Shown here: positions 1 to 7,929 of the stretch, piece by piece
Numbering within the stretch: position 1 is the first letter of the stretch
Layout of the letters: each line of letters starts with the position of its first letter
Assembly: GCA_050742155.1 (NCBI GenBank)
Contig: JBOGFC010000032.1
Location: forward strand, 1-32,856
Origin: JBOGFC01 sp050742155
Lineage (GTDB): Bacteria > Actinomycetota > Acidimicrobiia > Spongiisociales > JALYHC01
DNA: 32,856 nt
Reading direction: 5' to 3'
The notes under the pieces: generated by a model
Database searches by the model: none
The model's input: only the letters and a program-made list of their open reading frames with translations
Told to the model about the DNA's origin: nothing
Program-made: the position numbers and the translations under genes

Positions 1-627
1 ACCCTCACCTACGTGCGTTGGGCGAACCTCACGCCGGTCGCGGCTCTTGCCGTTCGTGCGCGGCTGGCTCGACGGGGGAAGCGGCCGTATTCCATCCCGC
101 CGGGCGCCACATCGATGACCGGCATCCTCGGTTCGGCCGAAGTCGGCCTGGAGCTGGCCGAGCAGTCTCACGCTGGGGAGCTCGAGATGCCCGACGCGGT
201 CTTCACCGCGCTCGGGAGCGGCGGCACCGCCGCGGGGCTCGCACTCGGGCTGCAATTGGGCGGTCTTGCCCCCGAGGTCGTGGGGGTGCGCGTCTATCCC
301 CTTCCGGTTTCGAGCCAGGCGTGGGTCCGGCTCCTCGCGAGGAGAGGGCATCGCCGGATTACGCGCCTTGCCGGGAACGCTACACACGACTTCGATGCGT
401 CGAGGATCACCGTCCGTGCGGGCTACCTCGGCGCGGGATACGCGGCGCCGACGGAGTCCGGCTCGGCGGCCGAAGCGGTCGGGAAGGAACTGGGTGTGCC
501 GCTGGATTCGACCTACACGGCGAAAGCGTTCGCCGCATTCCTGGACGCCGCGAAGTCGCCTTCGTATCGAGACAAGAACCTCGTGTTCCTCGCGAGCCAC
601 GACCCGCGGTTGCCATCTTCGATGTAG
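1..627 (+). CDS. PLP-dependent D-cysteine desulfhydrase / ACC deaminase-like protein, 5'-truncated
   Basis: The reading frame is open from the first base, so this is the C-terminal part of a gene that starts outside the window; the internal GTG at 13 is not a convincing start. The visible part has the glycine-rich phosphate-binding loop typical of fold-type II PLP enzymes (ALGSGGTAAGLALGL) and ends with LVFLASHDPRLPSS. The preceding IPPGATSMTGILG segment resembles the PPGGSSxxGxxG stretch of D-cysteine desulfhydrases and 1-aminocyclopropane-1-carboxylate deaminases. The catalytic Lys would lie upstream, so activity and exact substrate cannot be judged. It is followed after 19 nt by the DUF1801 gene on the same strand. 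Confidence 0.7.
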   Translation, partial: TLTYVRWANLTPVAALAVRARLARRGKRPYSIPPGATSMTGILGSAEVGLELAEQSHAGELEMPDAVFTALGSGGTAAGLALGLQLGGLAPEVVGVRVYPLPVSSQAWVRLLARRGHRRITRLAGNATHDFDASRITVRAGYLGAGYAAPTESGSAAEAVGKELGVPLDSTYTAKAFAAFLDAAKSPSYRDKNLVFLASHDPRLPSSM

Positions 628-646
628 TTCCAGGGAGGAGAAAACA

Positions 647-1144
647 ATGGCTGAGAGGAAATCTGCAAAGAAGGCCACGCAGAAGACCGCCAAGAGCACC
701 ACCAAGAGCGGCAAGACACTCAAGGCATTTGCGGACGAGGAACGAGCCGCGATGAAGGAGCGTGCCCAAGAGCTGAAGGCGCCCGCGCGCCGCGGCCCGC
801 GCGCGGGTAAAGCGGACGAGGAAAGCGCCGTGGTCGCGAAGATCGCCGAGATGCCGGAACCGGATCGCGCCATGGCCGAGCGGCTCCATGCTATCATCAA
901 AGCCAGCGCGCCAGCCCTCTCGCCGAAAACCTGGTACGGGATGCCCGCGTATGCCAAGGACGGCAAGGTCGTCTGCTTCTTCCAAAGCGCGCAGAAGTTC
1001 AACGCGAGGTACGCGACGTTCGGCTTCAGCGACGAGGCGAACCTCGACGAAGGGGCCATGTGGCCGACCTCCTTCGCGCTGAAGGAGTTGACCGCCGCCG
1101 AAGAGGCAAGGATCGGCGCGCTCGTGAAGAATGCGGTGAGCTGA
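647..1144 (+). CDS. DUF1801 domain protein with Lys/Ala-rich N-terminal tail
   Basis: A 165-aa protein. The ATG at 647 is chosen because GGGAGGAG lies about 6 nt upstream; the frame stays open further left only as a shadow of the preceding gene. Residues 1-60 are rich in Lys, Ala and Thr (KKATQKTAKSTTKSGKT), like the basic tails of some nucleoid-associated proteins. Residues 65-165 match the DUF1801 / YdhG-like fold: KTWYGMPAY and KVVCFFQSAQKFNARYATFGF, then a conserved Leu-rich helix at the end. DUF1801 proteins include an iron-chaperone-like YdhG in Bacillus, but the biochemical role is poorly defined, so no function is assigned. Confidence 0.78.
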   Translation: MAERKSAKKATQKTAKSTTKSGKTLKAFADEERAAMKERAQELKAPARRGPRAGKADEESAVVAKIAEMPEPDRAMAERLHAIIKASAPALSPKTWYGMPAYAKDGKVVCFFQSAQKFNARYATFGFSDEANLDEGAMWPTSFALKELTAAEEARIGALVKNAVS

Positions 1145-1285
1145 GGACTGAGCTCGCGACTGGGCCCCGCCCAAGTCGGGATCGTCGGTCCGGACGAGGC
1201 ACCCCACCGCTCGAAGCTGGTCCGATCGAGCCAGGCGACGCCGCCGGAGACCGCGAAGGCGGCCCCGCCAATAGATGGAGACACG

Positions 1286-1546
1286 ATGAGCATGGCCACG
1301 AGGAGGGACACGCAGTCGCCTGCGCTGCACCTTGCCGACAGCCACGAGCTGATCCGCGTGCAGGGCGCGCGCGAGAACAACCTCAAGGACATCAGCGTCG
1401 AGCTCCCGAAGCGCCGGCTGACGGTGGTCACCGGCGTCTCCGGCTCGGGGCAAGAGCTCGCTTGTGTTCGGCACGATCGCCGCGGAGTCGACCTACAGCG
1501 CCTTCGGGCAGGGCTTCATGCCGACGCTGGCGCGGCCGGAGGTCGA
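1286..1546 (+). pseudogene. UvrA-like ABC ATPase remnant (frameshifted and truncated)
   Basis: The ATG at 1286 is preceded by GGAG at a good distance and opens a UvrA-like N-terminus (LIRVQGARENNLKDISVELP, then the Walker A GVSGSG). At 1451 an extra C shifts the frame; removing it restores GSGKSSLVFGTIAAES. The frame-corrected sequence then jumps directly to TYSAFGQGFMPTLARPEVD, lacking about six residues (QRLINE-like) that I expect from UvrA paralogues, and homology stops at about 1546. A full UvrA is over 700 residues, so only about a tenth remains. UvrA paralogues act in nucleotide-excision repair or drug self-resistance; this copy cannot be functional. Confidence 0.8.
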
Positions 1547-1737
1547 CGGGACAGCCCGGCGTCGGGCCGAGAACCAGCTCCTCCCCTGGGCGGCCAGCTC
1601 CTGGGAGATCGCCATCAGGCTTGGAGAGGTTGGCTGGAGACGATCACCGCTTCCTGAGCAGCCCCTGGGCGGCGGGGGATCCTCACGCGTAGGGGCACAG
1701 GCCCGGCCCGTCGCCACTGAGCGTCACGCGCAGCGAC

Positions 1738-1743
1738 TATGTT
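1738..1743 (+). promoter_or_regulatory. -10 hexamer of a probable leaderless promoter
   Basis: TATGTT ends 6 nt before the GTG at 1750. This fits a TANNNT -10 box placed so that transcription starts at or next to the start codon. No Shine-Dalgarno sequence is present, which supports the leaderless reading. No -35 box is recognisable. Confidence 0.5.
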
Positions 1744-1749
1744 GCTGGC

Positions 1750-4700
1750 GTGGTGCGGTTCCTGCAGTGTCCGGCCTGCGGCGAGCGCAATCCTGGCCGG
1801 GCCCGGTTCTGCCTCGGCTGCGGCGTCCGGCTGATCGCCGCTTCTCCGGTCGCCGGCGAGGCGTCTCCGAGCGGCGGAGAGCGGCGCATCGTCACCGCAG
1901 TGTTCGCCGACCTCTCCGGGTTCACCGCCTTCTCGGAGCGCTCCGATCCGGAGGAGGCCCGGGCCCTCGTTCACGAGGCGATGGGCCGGCTCTCGGAGAT
2001 CGTGCTGAGGTACGGAGGGAACATCGACAAGATCATGGGGGACGGGCTGCTGGCGGTGTTCGGGGCCCCCATCGCCCATGAGGACGATCCTGAGCGAGCG
2101 GTGCGGGCCGCCCTGGACATGCAGGACTACGTAGCCCATCATCGGGAGAAGTTCGCCGGGCTGCCGCTCCGCATCGGAGTGAACACCGGAGAGGCCATCT
2201 TCGCCCCGGTCGGGCCGCACGGCCAGGACACCGTGATCGGGGACACCATCAACACCGCCGCCCGGCTGCAGGCGGCCGCCGGACCGGGTGAGATCCTGGT
2301 CGGGGAAGCCACCCATCGGGGCGCCATGGGAACCATCGATTTCGAGCCGGTCCCTGCCGTCGCCGCCAAGGGCAAGCAGGAGCCCCTCTCTGCCTGGCGA
2401 GCCCGCGCTGCCACGGGAGTCGGGCGGGTGCGCCCCGGGCTGGAGATCCCGCTGGTCGGCCGAACCCTGGAGTTCGACCGGCTATGGGAGCTTTGGGAGC
2501 GGGCCCGCGCCGAGCGTCGACCCTTGCTGGCCACGCTGGTCGGCCCGCCCGGGATCGGCAAGAGCCGGTTGGTTGCCGAGCTCGGCAGGCGCGTGGAAGG
2601 CGCCGCCCCGGTCCTGCGAGGCCGATGTCTGTCGTACGGGGAAGGCATCACCTACTGGCCGATGATCGAGATCATCCGCCAGGCGGTGGGACTCTACGAG
2701 GACGATCCTCCAGAGTCCTTGCCGGCCCGCCTGGAGGTCTTCGTGGAGCTTCTGCACCCGGCCGTGGGGGACGAGGGGCGCTCCGCGCAGGCTGCCTTGG
2801 CCAACCTGCTCGGTGTGCCGGGCGAAGGGGAGATCAGCCAGGGGGAGCTGCACTGGGGAATACGCCGCACCTTCCAGCTGCTCTCGCGACGCTGGCCCTT
2901 GCTGGTGATCCTGGAGGACCTCCATTGGGCCGAGCCCACCCTGCTGGAGCTGGTCGAGTACCTGCTCGAGGAGGACCAGGAGGCCCCCATCCTGTTGCTG
3001 GTCACCGGGCGGCCCGAGCTCGAGCAGTCGGCGCCCTCCCTCCTCACCTCGGGGCCCCGGCGTCGGGTCATCGAGGTGGAGGCCCTCAGCGACCGGGAGA
3101 CCGAGGCCCTGCTGGAGGAGCTGCTGGGGCTGGCCGGGCTCCCCCGCGACCTGGTGGCGATGCTGCTGCGCACCACGCAGGGCAACCCGCTCTACGTTGA
3201 GGAGACGGTCCGCATGCTCACCGAGGCCGGCCTGCTCGGAGAGGATGGGAGCTGGCGAGGCGAAGCCTACGCCATGGCGGTGCCGGACAGCCTGCGCACC
3301 CTGATCTCGTCTCGCCTTGACCGACTGCCTCCCGAGCTGCACCGGCTCGCCCTGAGGGCTTCCGTGATCGGGGATACCTTCTGGCCTGGAGCGGTGGCCT
3401 ATCTGGACGACGCCAACGGCAAGGTTCCGCATCTGCTGGAACGGCTGGCCGAACAGGGCATCCTCTACGAGCAGGAGAGCTCCGCCGTGGCCGGGGAACG
3501 GCAGTTCAGCTTCAAGCACGCCCTGGTAAGGGAAGTGGCCTACGATCGGCTGACCAAGGCAGAGCGGGCCCAGCTGCATGCCCGTTCCGGGGACTGGGTC
3601 GCCAAGCTGCCGGGGGCCGACGACCGGCAGCCCGAGATCATCGCCTATCACTTGGAGCAGGCCTGCCTCCTGGCGTTGGAGGTCGCCCGGGCTTCAATCA
3701 CGCCGCCTTTGCTGCCGGCTGTCGAGGCTCTCACCCGGGCGGGCGAGAAGGCGGAGGGACGAGAGGGGACTCGGGAGGCCGAGCGCTTCTACTCCCGGGC
3801 CATCGACCTGGCCGGCTCTCGGCTGCCGGAGACCACCAGCGCCCTGCGGCTGCGTCACTCCGGAGCGCTGGCTTCTCTAGGGGAGCAAGGGCGCGCCGCC
3901 GCGCAACTGGCCGAGCTGGCGGACCGGTCAGTAGTCCTTGGGCGAACCGACCTGCGCTCCGAGGCCCTCCTGAAGCTCGCCGACATCGATCAAGCCCAGG
4001 GACGGGTGGCGGAGGCCCTCCGCCGGCTGGAGGAGGCCCAAGAGATCGCCTGGCAGATCGGGGAGCGCCGCCTCGTAGTCCGGGCCGCCTTCGAGTTGGC
4101 CAGCCTCCGGGCCGACTTCCAAGGGGCGGTCGGGGAGGCCCTGCAGGGTCTTCGGGAGGCCATCGCCGGGGCCGAGGAACTGGGTGACCCCGCTCTAGAG
4201 GCCGAGGGCCACCTGCGCCTCGGGAACCACCTGTTGAATACCGGGGAGCTGGCCGAGGCGGAGCAGCACTTCGCCCGTTCGGCGGCGCTGGGCGAGCAGG
4301 AGGGGAGGCTGCGCGACCAGGCCCGGGCCACCCACTCGCTGGCCCAGGTCAAGTTCTATCGGGGTGACACCGCCGAGGCCGAGGGGCTCGCGCTCCGTTC
4401 TCTCGAGTGGCTGCAGCGCACCGCCGATCGTTACCTGGAGCTCCAGAACTTGCGCACCCTGGCCAAGATGGCCCTGGCCAGGGAGGACTTTGACCTGGCC
4501 ATCCAACGGCTCGGCGAGGCCCTGCAAATGGCCTTGCAGTTCGGAGGATGGCTGGTGGTGGAGATCAACCGCTACCTGGCTGAGGCCCTCAGCCGGCAAG
4601 GGCGCCCGGAGGAGGCGAGAGCGGCCGCCGCCGGGGCCTGGGCCAGCCTTCCCGAGGAGGACCTCTATGCGCGAGCGGCCGCCCTGTTGGCCGACGGGTT

Positions 4701-4959
4701 CGTGGCCACCGCGGCAGGGGATGAGCCGGCCGCCCGGGAGCGGTTCCTGGCCGCCCTACCGATCCTCGAGGAGCAACGTCTGGAGATCGACCTGGGCGAG
4801 GCGCGCATCGCCTATGCGCGCGCGCTCACTCAGTTCGGTGACGACCGAAGCGCCCGAGCAGAGCTGGACCGGGCGGCAGAAATGTTCGCCCGGATGGGAG
4901 CGGAGGGCACGCTGACAGAGATCGAGAGGGAACGGGCCAGGCTGGGCGTCAAGGCCTAA
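1750..4959 (+). CDS. Zinc-ribbon / class III adenylate-guanylate cyclase / STAND ATPase / TPR signalling protein
   Basis: A 1069-aa protein. Residues 7-24 form a CPAC...CLGC zinc ribbon. Residues about 46-195 are a class III cyclase domain with all hallmark residues visible: metal Asp54 (FADLSGFT) and Asp98, substrate Lys94 (KIMGDG), Asp165 (VIGDTIN, suggesting ATP rather than GTP), and transition-state Asn168 and Arg172. Residues 234 to about 600 are a STAND-type NTPase with Walker A GPPGIGKS (265-272) and Walker B LVILEDLHW (385-393). The rest is alpha-helical TPR-like repeats. It should make cAMP in the cytosol under control of the ATPase/TPR sensor; the stimulus is unknown. GTG 1750 is chosen because the TATGTT box lies 6 nt upstream; GTG 1753 is an alternative. 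The gene converges on the curlin-like gene. Confidence 0.9.
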   Translation: MVRFLQCPACGERNPGRARFCLGCGVRLIAASPVAGEASPSGGERRIVTAVFADLSGFTAFSERSDPEEARALVHEAMGRLSEIVLRYGGNIDKIMGDGLLAVFGAPIAHEDDPERAVRAALDMQDYVAHHREKFAGLPLRIGVNTGEAIFAPVGPHGQDTVIGDTINTAARLQAAAGPGEILVGEATHRGAMGTIDFEPVPAVAAKGKQEPLSAWRARAATGVGRVRPGLEIPLVGRTLEFDRLWELWERARAERRPLLATLVGPPGIGKSRLVAELGRRVEGAAPVLRGRCLSYGEGITYWPMIEIIRQAVGLYEDDPPESLPARLEVFVELLHPAVGDEGRSAQAALANLLGVPGEGEISQGELHWGIRRTFQLLSRRWPLLVILEDLHWAEPTLLELVEYLLEEDQEAPILLLVTGRPELEQSAPSLLTSGPRRRVIEVEALSDRETEALLEELLGLAGLPRDLVAMLLRTTQGNPLYVEETVRMLTEAGLLGEDGSWRGEAYAMAVPDSLRTLISSRLDRLPPELHRLALRASVIGDTFWPGAVAYLDDANGKVPHLLERLAEQGILYEQESSAVAGERQFSFKHALVREVAYDRLTKAERAQLHARSGDWVAKLPGADDRQPEIIAYHLEQACLLALEVARASITPPLLPAVEALTRAGEKAEGREGTREAERFYSRAIDLAGSRLPETTSALRLRHSGALASLGEQGRAAAQLAELADRSVVLGRTDLRSEALLKLADIDQAQGRVAEALRRLEEAQEIAWQIGERRLVVRAAFELASLRADFQGAVGEALQGLREAIAGAEELGDPALEAEGHLRLGNHLLNTGELAEAEQHFARSAALGEQEGRLRDQARATHSLAQVKFYRGDTAEAEGLALRSLEWLQRTADRYLELQNLRTLAKMALAREDFDLAIQRLGEALQMALQFGGWLVVEINRYLAEALSRQGRPEEARAAAAGAWASLPEEDLYARAAALLADGFVATAAGDEPAARERFLAALPILEEQRLEIDLGEARIAYARALTQFGDDRSARAELDRAAEMFARMGAEGTLTEIERERARLGVKA

Positions 4960-4986
4960 GCCTGCCCCCGATAGCCTTCCCACCCC

Positions 4987-6309
4987 TCACTCGATGATGA
5001 CAGGCTCGGTGGTGCACTCGCCCCCGCCACAGACGATGACGATGAAGATCTCGTCGCCCTCAGCCGAGTTTGTGGTGGTCACCCCGTCCTGGGTGACCGA
5101 CTGGTCGGCAGTGCAGTTGCCACTGGTGGTCTCGAAGGCCTCGACGTCTGCGAAGCTGTTTTCCGCATTGCCTCCCTCCTGCACCACCGTCTGATCAATA
5201 TCGCACGTGTTGTCATCGTTTCCCACTTGGGTGGTGCCCGCACAGCATCGGGTAGGGTCGAAGCGCAAGCGGGTCAGGATGCCACCGGTCTCGGCGTCCC
5301 AGACCTGAGTCTTGTCTTGATCGTTGGTGTGCGTCGAGACACCGCTGCTGCTCTGGTCTTCGAGGATGGACTGGCCTCCGTCGAATGACCCCTGGGTCTG
5401 GGTGACCGGGCCGGTATCGGTGTCTGCGTCGGCGTCCTGGTTGATAAGCTGGCGGACGAAAGAGGCCTGGTCTCCACCGACTCCGGGGTCCAGTGAGGAA
5501 GCCTGCACAACCGAGGCATCCTGGTTGGGACCATCCAGTGCGCTGTCGTTCTGCGATTGAGTGATACCGGCACTACCCTCTGCAAACGCGTCCTGGTCCT
5601 GGGTCTGGACCACGTCCGAGAAGTTGTCCCCGGTCCCCGATGCTTGGTCCGCGGTGGCGTCCTGGTCGGCTTCCTGAGCCTGCGTGATGTCACCGTTCTG
5701 GCTCTCTACGGACTGTTCAGCTCGCTGGACGATGCTGGCAACGTTGTTTCCACCCTCTGAGGTCTGAGAGATTCGGGCCGTCTGGCCGGCCTCTTGGGTG
5801 ACGTCCGCATTGCCTGCATGCTGCTTCACCACCTGGATGACCGTCGCGCGGTTATTGCCACTGGTGCTCGTCTGGGTGATATCGCACAGCTGCTCGGCCG
5901 GGTTGGCGCTGGTCCGCTCCACGCAGCGTGACACGTTGTTTCCCGGTCCGGTCTGAACGATCACACACGTGTGAGGATCCTCAGTGGGCGAGACCCTTCT
6001 CGAGGCTGGGGTGCACACAAACTGGTTCTGGCCCCCGTCCAGGGCAATCTGGACCACCGGACCGATGGACGCCGCGCAGTTCCAGCCGGCGCCGGGGCAG
6101 TGAGGACCCGCGTAGTTGCGGAGACCGGTCTGAATGGTGGCCGTGGCCGGGTCGATGCCGATCGACCACAGGTATCGTCCGATACCGGCCCGCGTGGAGA
6201 GGTCGACCGGGTCAGGAAGCGGTGAGGCCCCGGCCGGGCCGGTCAGGGCGGCCAGCAAACCCACCACCACGACAAGTACTAGCGATCGGCGGCGGCCCAT
6301 CCTACCCAC
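4987..6309 (-). CDS. Secreted acidic protein with curlin-like Asn/Gln repeats
   Basis: The protein is about 440 aa. GTG at 6309 is chosen because GGGGAGG lies 8 nt upstream; ATG 6300 is the alternative. The N-terminus is a signal peptide: Arg-rich start, hydrophobic LVLVVVVGLLAALTG, AGA cleavage region. The middle carries repeats of S-x-x-G-N-N-x-A-x-(V/I)-x-Q spaced by about 18 or 36-40 residues, alternating with (D/G)ITQ, VTQ and ISQ motifs. This resembles the curlin repeat (S-x5-Q-x-G-x2-N-x-A-x3-Q) of CsgA/CsgB functional amyloids. It is unusually Asp-rich. Several Cys pairs flank the repeats and may form disulfides outside the cell. No curli secretion genes are nearby. A surface fibre or adhesin role is inference; the family is not one I can name with certainty. 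Confidence 0.72.
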   Translation of the reverse strand: MGRMGRRRSLVLVVVVGLLAALTGPAGASPLPDPVDLSTRAGIGRYLWSIGIDPATATIQTGLRNYAGPHCPGAGWNCAASIGPVVQIALDGGQNQFVCTPASRRVSPTEDPHTCVIVQTGPGNNVSRCVERTSANPAEQLCDITQTSTSGNNRATVIQVVKQHAGNADVTQEAGQTARISQTSEGGNNVASIVQRAEQSVESQNGDITQAQEADQDATADQASGTGDNFSDVVQTQDQDAFAEGSAGITQSQNDSALDGPNQDASVVQASSLDPGVGGDQASFVRQLINQDADADTDTGPVTQTQGSFDGGQSILEDQSSSGVSTHTNDQDKTQVWDAETGGILTRLRFDPTRCCAGTTQVGNDDNTCDIDQTVVQEGGNAENSFADVEAFETTSGNCTADQSVTQDGVTTTNSAEGDEIFIVIVCGGGECTTEPVIIE

Positions 6310-6356
6310 TACGCACACCTCCCCAAGATGCCGACGGCGACTGACTCTCCGGTGAC

Positions 6357-6386
6357 ACTCTGCGTCCGGCGGGCCCACGATGTCAA
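6357..6386 (-). promoter_or_regulatory. Candidate sigma-70-type promoter for the curlin-like gene
   Basis: On the minus strand a perfect TTGACA lies at 6386-6381, followed after 18 nt by CAGAGT (6362-6357), which matches TATAAT at three positions. It sits about 50 nt upstream of the GTG start at 6309. The -35 is strong, the -10 weak. Confidence 0.35.
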
Positions 6387-6516
6387 GGACTTTTCACTGT
6401 CCGCGGTACTCGAGGCTGCGCGGGTCAGCGTGGAGTGGTACTTAAAGGCATCTATCGGCGCGCGCCTCGCCACTGAGCGTGGTTGTAGATGGGCGCGGCC
6501 GGGGGCATCCTAACGA

Positions 6517-6543
6517 GAGGGGCGGGTCCGAGACCCGCCCCTC
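6517..6543 (-). terminator. Perfect 12-bp hairpin downstream of the subtilisin gene
   Basis: GAGGGGCGGGTC (6517-6528) and GACCCGCCCCTC (6532-6543) form a perfect 12-bp stem around a 3-nt loop. It begins about 20 nt after the stop codon of the S8 protease on the minus strand. No U-tract follows, as is common in high-GC actinobacterial terminators. It separates the protease from the curlin-like gene. Confidence 0.65.
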
Positions 6544-6562
6544 GATCGACTGGCCTGCTCGG

Positions 6563-7873
6563 CTACCCGGTGGTCTGGCAGGTGCCGTCACCCTGGAAGT
6601 TCGGGTGGTTCACGAAGAGCAGAGGCTCGTCGGAGCCGTCCCCGGCGTGCTCATTGGTGTAGCCGCACGCCGCGCCCTGCGGATGGGCGGCTGCGTAGAT
6701 GGCGTCCTCGATGGCCTGCACCCCGGCGGCGTCCTTGGCCGTCGGCAACCCGTTGGCGTGCAGGTAGAGGGCCACCGCCCCGGTCATGTGCGGGGTGGCC
6801 ATCGAGGTGCCGCTGATGGTGTTGTATCCGCCGCCCTTCCATGTGGAGAGGATGCACACCCCGGGGGCGGCGATGTCGACGTCCGGACCGAAGTTGCTGA
6901 AGTTGGCCAAGGTGTCGTCCTCGTCGCTCCGGCAGGTGGGCGAGCCCGTCCCGCCGCCGATGCCGTCGAAGTCGGCCAGCGCCGACACGGCGGTCACCTC
7001 CGGGTAGGCCTCCTTCAGTCGCCCCTCGTTGCCGGCGGCGATGTTGAACACGATCCCGACGTTCACCGCCCCGCACATCGCCTGGTGGACGGCATCGGAG
7101 CCCGGGCCGCACGGGCTGTTGTCGTCGTTGCTGCTGATGGAGTAGTTGGCGGAGGCGAAGTCGATTGCCCCCGTCTGCTTCTGGCCGGTCACCCAGTCGA
7201 TCCCGGCCACCAGCGCGTCCGTGGAGCAGCGTCCTCCGTTGTTGCAGACCTTGACCCCATACACCTTCGCTCCGGGGGCCACCCCGATCACGCCGGTCTC
7301 GTTGTCGATGGCGCCCACCGTGCCTGCCACGTGGGTGCCGTGCCCGTGGCCGTCGTCCCAGTTGTCGGACGACCCGCCGGTGAAGTTTTGGCCTCCGGCC
7401 ACGTCCAGGTCGGGGTGGTCCTTGTCGATGCCGGTGTCGATGATGGCCACGTGGTAGTTGACGTCGCCGCTGGCGTTCGGGTTGAGGTCGGCGTCGACCC
7501 GGTTGATGCCGGTGGGCAGCTCTTCGGGCGGCTGACTGCCCCCACCATCATCGCAGGGGTGCCGAGGCATGTGACAGGCGATGGTCATCACCTGGACCGC
7601 CTCGATCCGAGTGACACGGGCATCGGCGCGCAGCCGCTCGACCTGCTCGGCCGGGAGGCGGGCGGAGAAGCCCTTCAGGGCGAAGCGATAGACGTGGGTG
7701 GGGCTGGCGGCGTGGTCCCGGGCCACCTGGGCGGGGTCGGCCACCTCGGCGCCCAACACCACGATGTAGGAATCGGCGGCCTGGGGGGCGGCGCCATATC
7801 CCAGCGTCGGGATGGCGAGCAACCCGGCGGCTAAGGTGATCAAAACGAGCAGACGGACGAGGCGCTTCCTCAC
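6563..7873 (-). CDS. Secreted subtilisin-like serine protease (peptidase S8)
   Basis: The protein is 436 aa. The GTG at 7873 is chosen because AGGAGGG sits about 4 nt upstream and it places a signal peptide at the N-terminus (RKRLVRLLVLITLAAGLLA). Residues 35-95 resemble an inhibitor I9 propeptide (SYIVVLGAEVAD...VYRFALKGFSARL). The catalytic triad is complete: Asp146 (IIDTGID), His181 (GHGTHVAG), Ser357 (SGTSMATPH), with oxyanion Asn282 (AAGNEG). It is expected to be exported, self-activated by propeptide removal and active outside the cell. Eight or more cysteines in the mature domain suggest disulfides. It lies 52 nt after the PfkB-like gene on the same strand and upstream of the curlin-like gene, which it could process, though that is inference. 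Confidence 0.93.
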   Translation of the reverse strand: MRKRLVRLLVLITLAAGLLAIPTLGYGAAPQAADSYIVVLGAEVADPAQVARDHAASPTHVYRFALKGFSARLPAEQVERLRADARVTRIEAVQVMTIACHMPRHPCDDGGGSQPPEELPTGINRVDADLNPNASGDVNYHVAIIDTGIDKDHPDLDVAGGQNFTGGSSDNWDDGHGHGTHVAGTVGAIDNETGVIGVAPGAKVYGVKVCNNGGRCSTDALVAGIDWVTGQKQTGAIDFASANYSISSNDDNSPCGPGSDAVHQAMCGAVNVGIVFNIAAGNEGRLKEAYPEVTAVSALADFDGIGGGTGSPTCRSDEDDTLANFSNFGPDVDIAAPGVCILSTWKGGGYNTISGTSMATPHMTGAVALYLHANGLPTAKDAAGVQAIEDAIYAAAHPQGAACGYTNEHAGDGSDEPLLFVNHPNFQGDGTCQTTG

Positions 7874-7899
7874 AGACCCTCCTGGGTTGTCTGCCCGCG

Positions 7900-7929
7900 A
7901 GCATACCTTATGGAATGCCCGGCCGTCAC
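7900..7929 (-). promoter_or_regulatory. Candidate promoter for the subtilisin gene
   Basis: On the minus strand GTGACG (7929-7924) and TATGCT (7905-7900) are separated by 18 nt, each matching the sigma-70 consensus at four of six positions. The pair lies about 27 nt upstream of the protease start and overlaps the last codons of the kinase-like gene. Confidence 0.33.

Noticed and set aside
5300..6000. CRISPR-like array within the curlin-like gene
   Set aside because: The repetition is at protein level, with degenerate codons and no constant DNA repeat or spacer length. No CRISPR array was seen anywhere in the window.
6479..7834. Long plus-strand open frame (451 codons) opposite the subtilisin gene
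   Set aside because: Gly/Val/His-rich translation without family motifs, exact antisense of a clear S8 protease; a high-GC shadow frame.
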